Source: Acidobacteriota bacterium
GTDB lineage: Bacteria > Acidobacteriota > Terriglobia > Terriglobales > Acidobacteriaceae
NCBI GenBank assembly: GCA_021793595.1
Contig: JAJYSL010000336.1
Location: 1-5,021 of the forward strand
Direction of reading: 5' to 3'
DNA length: 5,021 nt
Shown: one piece after another, positions 1 through 5,021 of the stretch
Layout of the letters: each line of letters begins with the position of its first letter
Numbering within the stretch: position 1 is the stretch's first letter
Program-made: the position numbers and the translations under genes
Notes under the pieces: generated by a model
What the model saw: the letters and a program-made list of their open reading frames with translations, nothing else
Told to the model about the DNA's origin: nothing
Database searches by the model: none

Positions 1-2
1 CC

Positions 3-164
3 GTAACGGGTGGAAAAGCCCGACGAACAACGGTACAGATCGGACACCGCGGCGAAGTTGACTGGGAGGTGATACATGGACTTCGACCAGGCGACCATGT
101 CATTGTTCATCCGAGCGCAGAAGTGGCGGATGGGGTTAAGGTTGACGAAGTGAAATCCAGCTAG
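3..164 (+). CDS. Efflux periplasmic adaptor (HlyD/RND membrane-fusion) protein, C-terminal fragment
   Basis: This is the 3' end of a gene that begins before the window; 53 codons are visible in the frame starting at base 3, ending in TAG at 162-164. The readable pattern is G-K-A-R-R-T-T-V-x-I-G-H-R, then V-I-H-G-L-R-P-G-D-H-V-I-V-H-P-S, then V-A-D-G-V-K-V. That order (a modified 'GKA+R V IG R' strand, a 'GL..GD.VI.HPS' turn, a final 'DG..V' strand) is typical of the membrane-proximal domain closing periplasmic adaptor subunits of RND or MacA-type ABC exporters. Such proteins sit in the periplasm, anchored to the inner membrane, and link the pump to an outer-membrane channel. Which pump it serves cannot be told from this fragment, and no transporter gene follows it here; the next gene is convergent. 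The family call is fairly sure, the subtype is not. Confidence 0.75.
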   Translation, partial: VTGGKARRTTVQIGHRGEVDWEVIHGLRPGDHVIVHPSAEVADGVKVDEVKSS

Positions 165-197
165 ACAGAACGACAACTTACCGCTGAAGTGGGGACC

Positions 198-210
198 GCT
201 CCTTCGGAGC
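198..210 (+). other. Short hairpin downstream of the adaptor gene
   Basis: GCTCC (198-202), loop TTC, GGAGC (206-210) form a perfect 5-bp stem 34 bases after the adaptor stop codon. The bases after it are not T-rich, so it is a poor intrinsic terminator on its own. It may only be part of a longer 3' structure. Confidence 0.25.
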
Positions 211-240
211 AGAGTGCTCGATTTCTGATGGCATAAAATC

Positions 241-288
241 AGCCAGCTCAGGGGTCCTATCTCTTCCATGAAGATCCCTAAGCTGGCT
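241..288 (-). terminator. Imperfect 16-bp inverted repeat, likely hsp20 transcription terminator
   Basis: Arms 241-256 and 273-288 pair over 16 positions, with 14 Watson-Crick pairs, one wobble and one mismatch, around a 16-base loop. The outer eight pairs (AGCCAGCT / AGCTGGCT) are perfect. Read on the minus strand, the stem is followed by GATTTTAT, a short U-run, so it best fits an intrinsic terminator for the hsp20 gene whose stop lies about 130 bases upstream. On the plus strand no U-run follows, so its use by the convergent adaptor gene is less likely, although the stem could still impede transcription from either side. Confidence 0.5.
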
Positions 289-340
289 TGGGATGAGAAG
301 TTGTCTTATGCACTCTCAATCGCTCGATACTGCGAATGTG

Positions 341-363
341 AGACCCGCAAACAAAGCGGGTCT
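341..363 (-). repeat. Perfect 8-bp inverted repeat 3' of hsp20
   Basis: AGACCCGC (341-348) and GCGGGTCT (356-363) are exact reverse complements around a 7-base A-rich loop, about 57 bases beyond the hsp20 stop codon. The stem is GC-rich and stable, but neither strand shows a U-run after it. It could be a weak terminator, an mRNA 3'-end stabilising hairpin, or a copy of a dispersed intergenic palindrome. Strand is assigned by closeness to hsp20 only. Confidence 0.5.
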
Positions 364-419
364 AAGGTCGTTTGCACAGGTCACGACGCCGTAGATGGAA
401 AATCTTTGAGTGCCGAACG

Positions 420-941
420 TTACGCTGCCTTCACTTCGATGGTCTTGGGTGGTGCAGCTTTTGGAATCGTCACTTCGAGAACTCCGTTGACCAGGTGTGC
501 GGAGACCTTATCGGAATTGATGCTGCTGGGCATGTCAATGCGACGGTACAATTCGTTAGCCGTTACTTCGCTGTAGGTAACCTCCTCGCCGGTTTTTTCT
601 TCCTTCTTTTGATCTTTTTTACCATGGATGCATATGCAATTCGGCTCCGCCTGAATGGTCAGGTCCTTGGCGTCGAAGCCAGGAACTTCAGCGTGTATTG
701 TGTAGCTATCTGTTGTTTCACTCATCTCGATGGGGACTGGCTTGAGTAACTCTGATTCAGCACGAAACCAATCGTCCAGATCGAATCCATTCTCGCCGCC
801 GCGCTGTTGGAAAAATCCAAAGGCGCGTTGAGCGATGGCATTAGATAATGCGTCGAAATCTCCAATGATATTACTGATCTGTGGAAATGTGATCGTGCTT
901 CTGCCGGTAGCACTTGGCCTTACTGACAGTGAAAATGACAT
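420..941 (-). CDS. Hsp20/alpha-crystallin small heat-shock protein with DUF2934-like N-terminal segment
   Basis: A 173-residue ATP-independent cytoplasmic holdase that would bind unfolding proteins during stress and assemble into oligomers. The alpha-crystallin domain spans about residues 70-160: E-V-P-G-F-D at 85-90, L-Y-R-R-I-D-M-P at 131-138, and the family signature A-H-L-V-N-G-V-L at 148-155. A C-terminal I-x-V motif (I168-E-V170) is the usual tail that docks on neighbouring subunits. The N-terminal arm is unusual: residues 35-66 match the DUF2934 pattern (I-A-Q-R-A-F...D-L-D-D-W-F-R-A-E-S-E-L-L). The start at 941 is chosen because AAGGAG lies six bases upstream; an in-frame ATG ten codons earlier (971) has no ribosome site. 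The gene is monocistronic, divergent from the cell-wall genes and convergent with the adaptor gene. The family is certain; the role of the N-terminal segment is unknown. Confidence 0.95.
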   Translation of the reverse strand: MSFSLSVRPSATGRSTITFPQISNIIGDFDALSNAIAQRAFGFFQQRGGENGFDLDDWFRAESELLKPVPIEMSETTDSYTIHAEVPGFDAKDLTIQAEPNCICIHGKKDQKKEEKTGEEVTYSEVTANELYRRIDMPSSINSDKVSAHLVNGVLEVTIPKAAPPKTIEVKAA

Positions 942-988
942 AACATTCTCCTTAGCTGGTGGAATGCGCATATTGCGCCTTCAAAGAA
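942..988 (-). promoter_or_regulatory. hsp20 5' leader with ribosome site; candidate RNA thermometer
   Basis: On the minus strand the Shine-Dalgarno AAGGAG (complement of 948-953) sits six bases before the ATG. Upstream, UUCUUU (complement of 983-988) can pair with GGAGAA (complement of 946-951) through four Watson-Crick and two G-U pairs, covering most of the ribosome site. Between them lies a small hairpin, GCGCA-AUA-UGCGC (966-978). A weak, wobble-rich helix over the Shine-Dalgarno is what FourU- and ROSE-type thermometers use in other small heat-shock genes. The pairing is seen in the sequence; thermometer function is inference, and no family consensus is matched exactly. Confidence 0.35.
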
Positions 989-1358
989 GCTATGCGCAAA
1001 AACGTGGAAATACAGTGTGTACGATCACGCATCATCATGACATTTGCGCAGGTTTGCCTGAGTCGTGTGCACTGATTGAATCTGCACGAGCGATCCTGGA
1101 GATCATTTCGCAACATAAATTGGAGCAGGGAAGCAGTAACCCGGTTGAACATTTAGGTGACCGATTCTGGCGATAGCGGCTGGTGCTTCTATCAGATGAA
1201 GCGTTCTTGGTACTAGGTGTAGAGTTCCGTGGGTCATCCTCGTACTCGGTATAGTTGCGTGATTTACCTAATAAAGCGCCGAAAACTAGTCTTCCGATGC
1301 ACCGGTTATGCTTGACGACGGGTACTTGTAGCCCAGGAACAGCAACACATCGGAAAAA

Positions 1359-1366
1359 GATACAAT
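1359..1366 (+). promoter_or_regulatory. Possible -10 element ahead of the hydrolase gene
   Basis: GATACAAT contains TACAAT, one base off the sigma-70 consensus TATAAT. No good -35 hexamer lies 16-18 bases upstream. Transcription starting about seven bases downstream would give a leader of roughly 120 bases before the ATG at 1492. The same octamer recurs upstream of murQ, which is the main reason for listing it. Confidence 0.25.
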
Positions 1367-1490
1367 GTCTGATAACATGTATTCCGTAATGTCGGATTTG
1401 GCTGCGGAGGATACCTGCCCCGGTGCTTTACCTTCCTCCCATTTCCTCTTGAAAATGCTAGCCTTGGAGTGGGTCTTGGTTACTTCCTGA
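1365..1490 (+). CDS. Doubtful 41-codon ORF abutting the hydrolase start
   Basis: An ATG at 1365 opens a 41-residue frame ending in TGA at 1488-1490, one base before the hydrolase ATG at 1492. Later in-frame ATGs at 1377 and 1389 are also possible starts. The product has no motif I recognise and ends in a short hydrophobic run (L-A-L-E-W-V-L-V). A purine-rich GGAAAAAG lies just upstream. Its only attraction is position: the hydrolase has no clear Shine-Dalgarno, so coupling to a short upstream ORF would explain its translation. Chance is at least as likely. If the promoter-like TACAAT at 1361-1366 is real, it overlaps the 1365 start, so only the later starts could be used. Confidence 0.15.
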   Translation: MSDNMYSVMSDLAAEDTCPGALPSSHFLLKMLALEWVLVTS

Positions 1491-1491
1491 C

Positions 1492-2619
1492 ATGCCGCAA
1501 TTCCCTAGTGTCGATGCTTTACTGGCGGACGCAATTTCCCACCAGGTTTTTCCCGGAGCTGCCTACGGAGTGCTGCAACGTGGCAAGCCGGTTCTCCTTG
1601 CGTCGATCGGAGGATTTACCTATCAGCCGGATTCACCTCGTGTCGAGCCCGAAACCGTCTTTGACATGGCCAGCGTCACCAAGGCAATGGCAACCACAGC
1701 GATGGCGATGTTGCTTTGGCAGCGAGGCCAGCTCGATCTGGACGAGCCAGTAGCAGCGTGGCTGCCGGAATTTCTTCGAACTGCGGTCGCGATGGGAGCC
1801 GTGGATGATGCCCGGCAGCATGTCACGGTGCGAATGTTGCTGGGTCATTGCTCCGGCCTGCCCGCATATGCCCGTCTTTTTGAGCAGCACAGTACCTCAC
1901 CTGCGCTGCTGAACGCCTGCCTGGAAATGCCCCTCGAGGCGACTCCTGGAACTCGCGCGGTTTATTCCGATATTGGCTTTATTATTTTGGGCCGGCTGTT
2001 GGAAGCAGTTGCCGGCGAGCGACTGGACAGGTTTTGCCACCGCGAGATATTTATGCCTCTCGGGATGAACTCTACGATGTTCTGTCCGCCAGCAGAGAGG
2101 AAGCCGGCAATTCCCCCCACGTCTACTGGGGACAATTTTCGTCCCGGGATAGTACAAGGCGAAGTACACGATGAAAATTGCTGGGTGCTGGGTGGCGTAA
2201 GCGGTCATGCAGGACTGTTCTCCAACATTGCTGACACGCTGTGTCTTGCCGCTTGTCTTTTACGTGGAGGTGCCCCCTTGTTTCAATCGGAAACGGTGGC
2301 CTTATTCACATCGCGCCAGAAAGATCCGCCAGCAACGGAATGGGCGCTGGGTTGGGACACCCCTACTACCCCGTCGTCTTCCGGACAATTTTTTAGCCCA
2401 CACTCCGCGGGACACCTGGGATACACGGGAACTTCCCTTTGGATCGACTTTGAAAAAGATCTCGCAATTGTTCTGCTGACAAACCGGACATATCCAGGCG
2501 GCGTGGCGGAAAAAGTTTCCAAAAACATCCAACAAGTGCGTCCGCGTTTCCACGACGTCTTGATGCGAGAGCTGGGTTGGAGTGTGCCAGGAAAGGTTCT
2601 GCCAGGAAGCGCGTCGTAA
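1492..2619 (+). CDS. Serine hydrolase of the beta-lactamase/penicillin-binding fold, AmiE (YbbE)-like muropeptide amidase candidate
   Basis: A 375-residue serine hydrolase. The three active-site motifs are in order: S61-V-T-K64 (nucleophile Ser and general-base Lys), Y158-S-D160, and H308-L-G310 followed by Y-T-G-T. Further family blocks are L-L-G-H-C-S-G-L-P at 116-124 and V-H-D-E-N...G-G-V-S-G-H-A-G-L-F at 225-243. This set marks the class C-like esterase/beta-lactamase family (Pfam Beta-lactamase). In Bacillus subtilis the murQ cluster holds AmiE (YbbE), a member of this fold that removes the peptide from MurNAc; with murQ next door, the same job is the best inference here. An esterase or D-aminopeptidase cannot be excluded. 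No signal peptide is visible, and an in-frame TAG at 1459-1461 with no start codon before 1492 rules out a longer N-terminus, so the enzyme appears cytoplasmic. No good Shine-Dalgarno precedes the ATG. The fold is certain, the substrate inferred. Confidence 0.88.
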   Translation: MPQFPSVDALLADAISHQVFPGAAYGVLQRGKPVLLASIGGFTYQPDSPRVEPETVFDMASVTKAMATTAMAMLLWQRGQLDLDEPVAAWLPEFLRTAVAMGAVDDARQHVTVRMLLGHCSGLPAYARLFEQHSTSPALLNACLEMPLEATPGTRAVYSDIGFIILGRLLEAVAGERLDRFCHREIFMPLGMNSTMFCPPAERKPAIPPTSTGDNFRPGIVQGEVHDENCWVLGGVSGHAGLFSNIADTLCLAACLLRGGAPLFQSETVALFTSRQKDPPATEWALGWDTPTTPSSSGQFFSPHSAGHLGYTGTSLWIDFEKDLAIVLLTNRTYPGGVAEKVSKNIQQVRPRFHDVLMRELGWSVPGKVLPGSAS

Positions 2620-2649
2620 TTCGTTGCTGATTAGGCGCATTCAAGGCGA

Positions 2650-2655
2650 TACAAT
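2650..2655 (+). promoter_or_regulatory. Possible -10 element ahead of murQ
   Basis: TACAAT within GATACAAT (2649-2656) lies in the 75-base gap between the hydrolase stop and the murQ ATG at 2695. A TTGCTG at about 2624 is a weak -35 at a too-long 20-base spacing. It suggests murQ may have its own start site as well as readthrough from the gene before it. Evidence is thin. Confidence 0.25.
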
Positions 2656-2694
2656 CGAGATGGAAGACTCCGTCCTGAGGTGGTTTGGAAGCTT

Positions 2695-3672
2695 ATGGGA
2701 AATGGAACCAGTCCGATCGAGACATCAACCACGCGCACGGAAAGCAACGGCAAAGTCATAATTACCCATCTAGAATCGCTTACGACCGAAAGCGCCAATC
2801 AGGCCTCGCAGGGCTTCGATACCAAGTCCGCCTTGGATATCGCGCGCATAATCAACCATGAAGACGCAAAAATCGCCGCAGCCGTGAAGCGATCTCTGCC
2901 GGAGATTGCTGTGGTGATCGACAACGTCGCACGATGTCTGCGCGACGGTGGAAGGTTGATCTATATCGGCGCCGGATCGAGCGGTCGTATTGCGGCCCTC
3001 GACGCCTCGGAGATTCCGCCAACCTATTCCACTCTGCCCCAGACTGTGCAGTACATCATGGCCGGTGGACCTAAGGCCCTCGCCTCTTCTATGGAAACCA
3101 ACGAAGACTCGCGTGAACTGGGCCAGCGCGACATTGCCCGCCGCCGTCCCACCCGCAAAGACATTGTCATTGGCGTTTCCGCCAGCGGCCGCACACCCTA
3201 CGTAGTAGCTGCTGTAGAGTACGCGCAAGGACGTGGCTCGAAGACTGCTGCCGTCACCTGCAATTACAACTCGGAGCTCAGCACAGTCGCAGACGTAACC
3301 ATCGTTGCGGAAGTGGGTCCCGAGGTTGTGCTGGGTTCGACCCGCATGAAAGCGGGCAGCGCCCAGAAAATGATTTTGAACATGATCACCACCGGCGCTA
3401 TGACGCGGCTTGGGTATGTGTATGAAAACCTGATGGTGAACGTTCACATGAAGAATTCCAAGCTGGTTGAACGTGGCATCCGAATCCTGATGCAGGCATG
3501 CAGTGTGGATCAGGAGACCGCCGTTCGCACCATCAAGGCGTCCGGTAAAAGCGTTCCAGTCGCGCTGGTTATGTTGAAAGCCAATGTCGACAAGCAGGAA
3601 GCGGTACGCAGACTGGCGAGGTCGGACGGGAATGTACGCCGCGCGATCGAGGATACCACGCTCGATCTGTAA
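2695..3672 (+). CDS. murQ: N-acetylmuramic acid 6-phosphate etherase
   Basis: MurQ cleaves the lactyl ether of MurNAc-6-phosphate, giving GlcNAc-6-phosphate and D-lactate, a cytoplasmic step of peptidoglycan recycling. From the ATG at 2695 it has 325 residues, slightly above the usual 300 or so, the excess being a 25-residue N-terminal tail. The opening L-T-T-E-S-A-N motif (29-35) and I-I-N-H-E-D (53-58) are family marks. The SIS sugar-phosphate domain carries G-A-G-S-S-G-R (92-98) and V-S-A-S-G-R-T-P-Y (161-169). Both catalytic glutamates known from E. coli MurQ (Glu83, Glu114) are present as E106 in D-A-S-E-I-P-P and E137 in E-T-N-E-D. The C-terminal block G-S-T-R-M-K-A-G-S-A-Q-K (214-225) and the helical tail are complete. 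A GTG at 2680 would add five residues, but GGAAG just before 2695 favours the ATG. No MurR regulator or MurP transporter is visible nearby. Confidence 0.96.
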   Translation: MGNGTSPIETSTTRTESNGKVIITHLESLTTESANQASQGFDTKSALDIARIINHEDAKIAAAVKRSLPEIAVVIDNVARCLRDGGRLIYIGAGSSGRIAALDASEIPPTYSTLPQTVQYIMAGGPKALASSMETNEDSRELGQRDIARRRPTRKDIVIGVSASGRTPYVVAAVEYAQGRGSKTAAVTCNYNSELSTVADVTIVAEVGPEVVLGSTRMKAGSAQKMILNMITTGAMTRLGYVYENLMVNVHMKNSKLVERGIRILMQACSVDQETAVRTIKASGKSVPVALVMLKANVDKQEAVRRLARSDGNVRRAIEDTTLDL

Positions 3673-3749
3673 GGCCTTTCTGCTGAAGCTTTCCTGCGCC
3701 CTTCATCGCGAAATACAAAAATTCGAAATCTTCACGAGTGGGTGGATCC

Positions 3750-5021
3750 ATGGACAAGTTCGTCATTCGCGGTGGAACCTCTCTGCAAGGCACGCTTCGC
3801 ATCAGCGGCGCGAAAAACTCCGCGCTTCCCTGCATGGCCGCTGCCATCCTGACGGAAGAGGAGGTGACGCTGGAAAATATTCCAGACGTCCGCGATATTG
3901 AGACGGAGCGAAAGCTGCTGGTCTCAATGGGCGCCGAGGTCGAGCTCGGCTACGGCCGCGCCCATCACCGCACCCGCATTCGGTGTGCCTCTCTGTCTGA
4001 CCCGGTGGCAAAATATGAAATTGTAAAAACTATGCGCGCTTCTTCACTGGTGCTGGGACCCCTGATCGCCCGCACCGGCATGGCCCGTGTGGCGATGCCC
4101 GGCGGTTGCGCCATTGGCGGTCGTCCCATCGACCTGCACATCAGGGCTCTGCAAGCCATGGGCGCGGAAATTATCCAGGAACACGGTTATCTGGAGGCTC
4201 GCGCGAAACGACTGCATGGCACAAGAATTGTGTTCGACAAGATTACTGTCACCGGTACAGAAGATGTGTTGATGGCCGCCGTGCTGGCCGAAGGCGAAAC
4301 CCAGATGGAAAATTGCGCCCGCGAGCCAGAAGTAGCTGATCTCGCAGCATTGCTCACCGCCATGGGAGCGCGGATTGAAGGCGCAGGTACCAGTACCATT
4401 CGAGTCCAGGGCGTAACGAATCTTCACGGTGCGAAACACCGGATCCATCCGGACAGAATCGAGACCGGCACATTTTTGGTTGCGGCGGCTATCACAGGCG
4501 GCGACCTTACACTTACGAATTGCAATCCGAATCATCTTCCGGCTGTTATCGAGAAGTTGCAACAGACTGGGGCGGTGTGCGATTTGGGCGTCGACTCGAT
4601 TCGCGTACGCGGCCCGCGGACCCTGCGCTGCGCCAATATTTCAACGGAAGAGTATCCCGGTTTTCCTACTGACATGCAGGCACAATTTATGGCGCTGGCC
4701 ACGCAGGCCCAAGGCGCCTCGCTGATCACGGAAAACATTTTCGAGAATCGCTTTATGCATGTGCAGGAATTGATCCGCATGGGCGCCAACATTCGCGTCG
4801 ATGGCCGCACCGCTGCTGTGCTCGGCAAGACACCCTTGTCCTCTGCCGCTGTCATGGCTTCGGATTTGCGCGCATCGGCATCGCTGGTTCTGGCAGCTCT
4901 GGTGGCGGAAGGAGAGACAATTATCGACCGGGTATATCACATCGACCGCGGTTATGAACGCATTGAAGAAAAATTGCGCAGCGTAGGAGCCAAGATTCGC
5001 CGTATTGGCAACGTCTTTCCA
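3750..5021 (+). CDS. murA: UDP-N-acetylglucosamine 1-carboxyvinyltransferase, 3' end cut by the window
   Basis: MurA transfers enolpyruvate from phosphoenolpyruvate to UDP-GlcNAc in the cytoplasm, the first committed step of peptidoglycan synthesis and the fosfomycin target. 424 codons are visible with no stop; E. coli MurA has 419, so only a few residues should be missing. Key residues align with E. coli at small offsets: K22-N23 in S-G-A-K-N, R96 in T-M-R-A-S, C120 in P-G-G-C-A-I-G-G-R-P (E. coli Cys115) with R125, D308 in G-F-P-T-D-M-Q (Asp305), D372 and R374 in S-D-L-R-A-S, and R400 in H-I-D-R-G-Y-E-R-I (Arg397). Retention of the active-site Cys predicts fosfomycin sensitivity at the enzyme level. 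The ATG at 3750 gives M-D-K-F-V-I-R-G, matching the normal start, with GGTGGA just upstream. It follows murQ by 77 bases with no terminator seen, so co-transcription is plausible. Confidence 0.98.
   Translation, partial: MDKFVIRGGTSLQGTLRISGAKNSALPCMAAAILTEEEVTLENIPDVRDIETERKLLVSMGAEVELGYGRAHHRTRIRCASLSDPVAKYEIVKTMRASSLVLGPLIARTGMARVAMPGGCAIGGRPIDLHIRALQAMGAEIIQEHGYLEARAKRLHGTRIVFDKITVTGTEDVLMAAVLAEGETQMENCAREPEVADLAALLTAMGARIEGAGTSTIRVQGVTNLHGAKHRIHPDRIETGTFLVAAAITGGDLTLTNCNPNHLPAVIEKLQQTGAVCDLGVDSIRVRGPRTLRCANISTEEYPGFPTDMQAQFMALATQAQGASLITENIFENRFMHVQELIRMGANIRVDGRTAAVLGKTPLSSAAVMASDLRASASLVLAALVAEGETIIDRVYHIDRGYERIEEKLRSVGAKIRRIGNVFP

Larger units (their letters stand above)
989..1491. 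other. Divergent intergenic region with no convincing gene
   Basis: This stretch, together with the leader just before it, separates hsp20 (minus) from the hydrolase gene (plus) and should hold both promoters. I see no tRNA, rRNA, CIRCE operator, riboswitch or transposon end. Open frames here are short, lack homology I recognise, and mostly lack ribosome sites. Items of note are a start-less open frame on the minus strand (about 1427 to 1035), a 41-codon ORF at 1365-1490, GATACAAT at 1359-1366, and a small hairpin GCTTC/GAAGC at 1185-1202. A well-defined hsp20 promoter could not be picked out by eye. Confidence 0.6.

Noticed and set aside
212..218. GAGTGCT, half of a CIRCE (HrcA) operator
   Set aside because: No partner TTAGCACTC lies nine bases upstream, and the site is at the 3' end of hsp20, not its promoter.
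268..576. Plus-strand ORF of 102 codons starting in the adaptor-hsp20 gap
   Set aside because: Runs antisense into hsp20, begins inside an inverted repeat and has no recognisable domain.
372..749. Plus-strand ORF of 125 codons
   Set aside because: Almost wholly antisense to the strongly supported hsp20 coding frame.
942..971. Longer hsp20 start at 971
   Set aside because: The ATG has no Shine-Dalgarno, while the ATG at 941 has AAGGAG at ideal spacing.
952..1152. Minus-strand ORF of 66 codons upstream of hsp20
   Set aside because: Its 3' end overlaps the hsp20 leader and ribosome-site region, and the translation shows no motif.
835..1176. Plus-strand ORF of 113 codons crossing the hsp20 start
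   Set aside because: Overlaps the hsp20 start and leader in antisense and shows no family motif or ribosome site.
2302..2640. Minus-strand ORFs over the end of the hydrolase gene
   Set aside because: They are shadows of the hydrolase frame, which continues through the H-L-G motif to its stop.
2770..3447. Minus-strand ORF of 225 codons
   Set aside because: Lies entirely antisense within murQ, whose catalytic residues are all intact; it is a codon-bias shadow.
4044..4562. Minus-strand ORF of 172 codons
   Set aside because: Antisense to murA, which is continuous and carries its full set of active-site residues.

Overview
The window reads as ordinary chromosomal DNA from a Gram-negative bacterium of moderate GC. 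The small heat-shock protein carries a DUF2934-like segment, a family I know chiefly from Acidobacteriota, so a soil acidobacterium (Terriglobia-like) is my best guess. This is inference from protein style, not a database match. No mobile element, CRISPR array, tRNA or rRNA was seen.

Layout. Bases 1-164 (+) hold the last 53 codons of a periplasmic adaptor (HlyD/RND membrane-fusion) protein. It converges on an Hsp20 small heat-shock gene at 420-941 (-). The 255-base gap between their stop codons holds two clear inverted repeats; one of them, followed by a short U-run on the minus strand, is a plausible hsp20 terminator. The hsp20 gene has a strong Shine-Dalgarno and a 5' leader that could fold to hide it, so it may be an RNA thermometer. 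From 942 to 1491 lies a 550-base divergent intergenic region with no convincing gene, only a weak 41-codon ORF, a start-less open frame and a promoter-like hexamer.

From 1492 to the end, three genes run on the plus strand: a serine beta-lactamase-fold hydrolase resembling the AmiE/YbbE muropeptide amidase (1492-2619), murQ (N-acetylmuramic acid 6-phosphate etherase, 2695-3672), and murA (UDP-GlcNAc enolpyruvyl transferase, 3750 to beyond the window edge). They form a coherent cell-wall module. The hydrolase may strip peptide from MurNAc, MurQ turns MurNAc-6-P into GlcNAc-6-P and D-lactate, and MurA commits UDP-GlcNAc to new peptidoglycan. Gaps of about 75 bases separate the genes, so they may be one operon or may have internal promoters.

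I found no clear sign of an entirely new system. The points most worth checking are the DUF2934-Hsp20 architecture, the possible thermometer in the hsp20 leader, and the salvage-plus-synthesis arrangement with an amidase-like enzyme that lacks a visible signal peptide.
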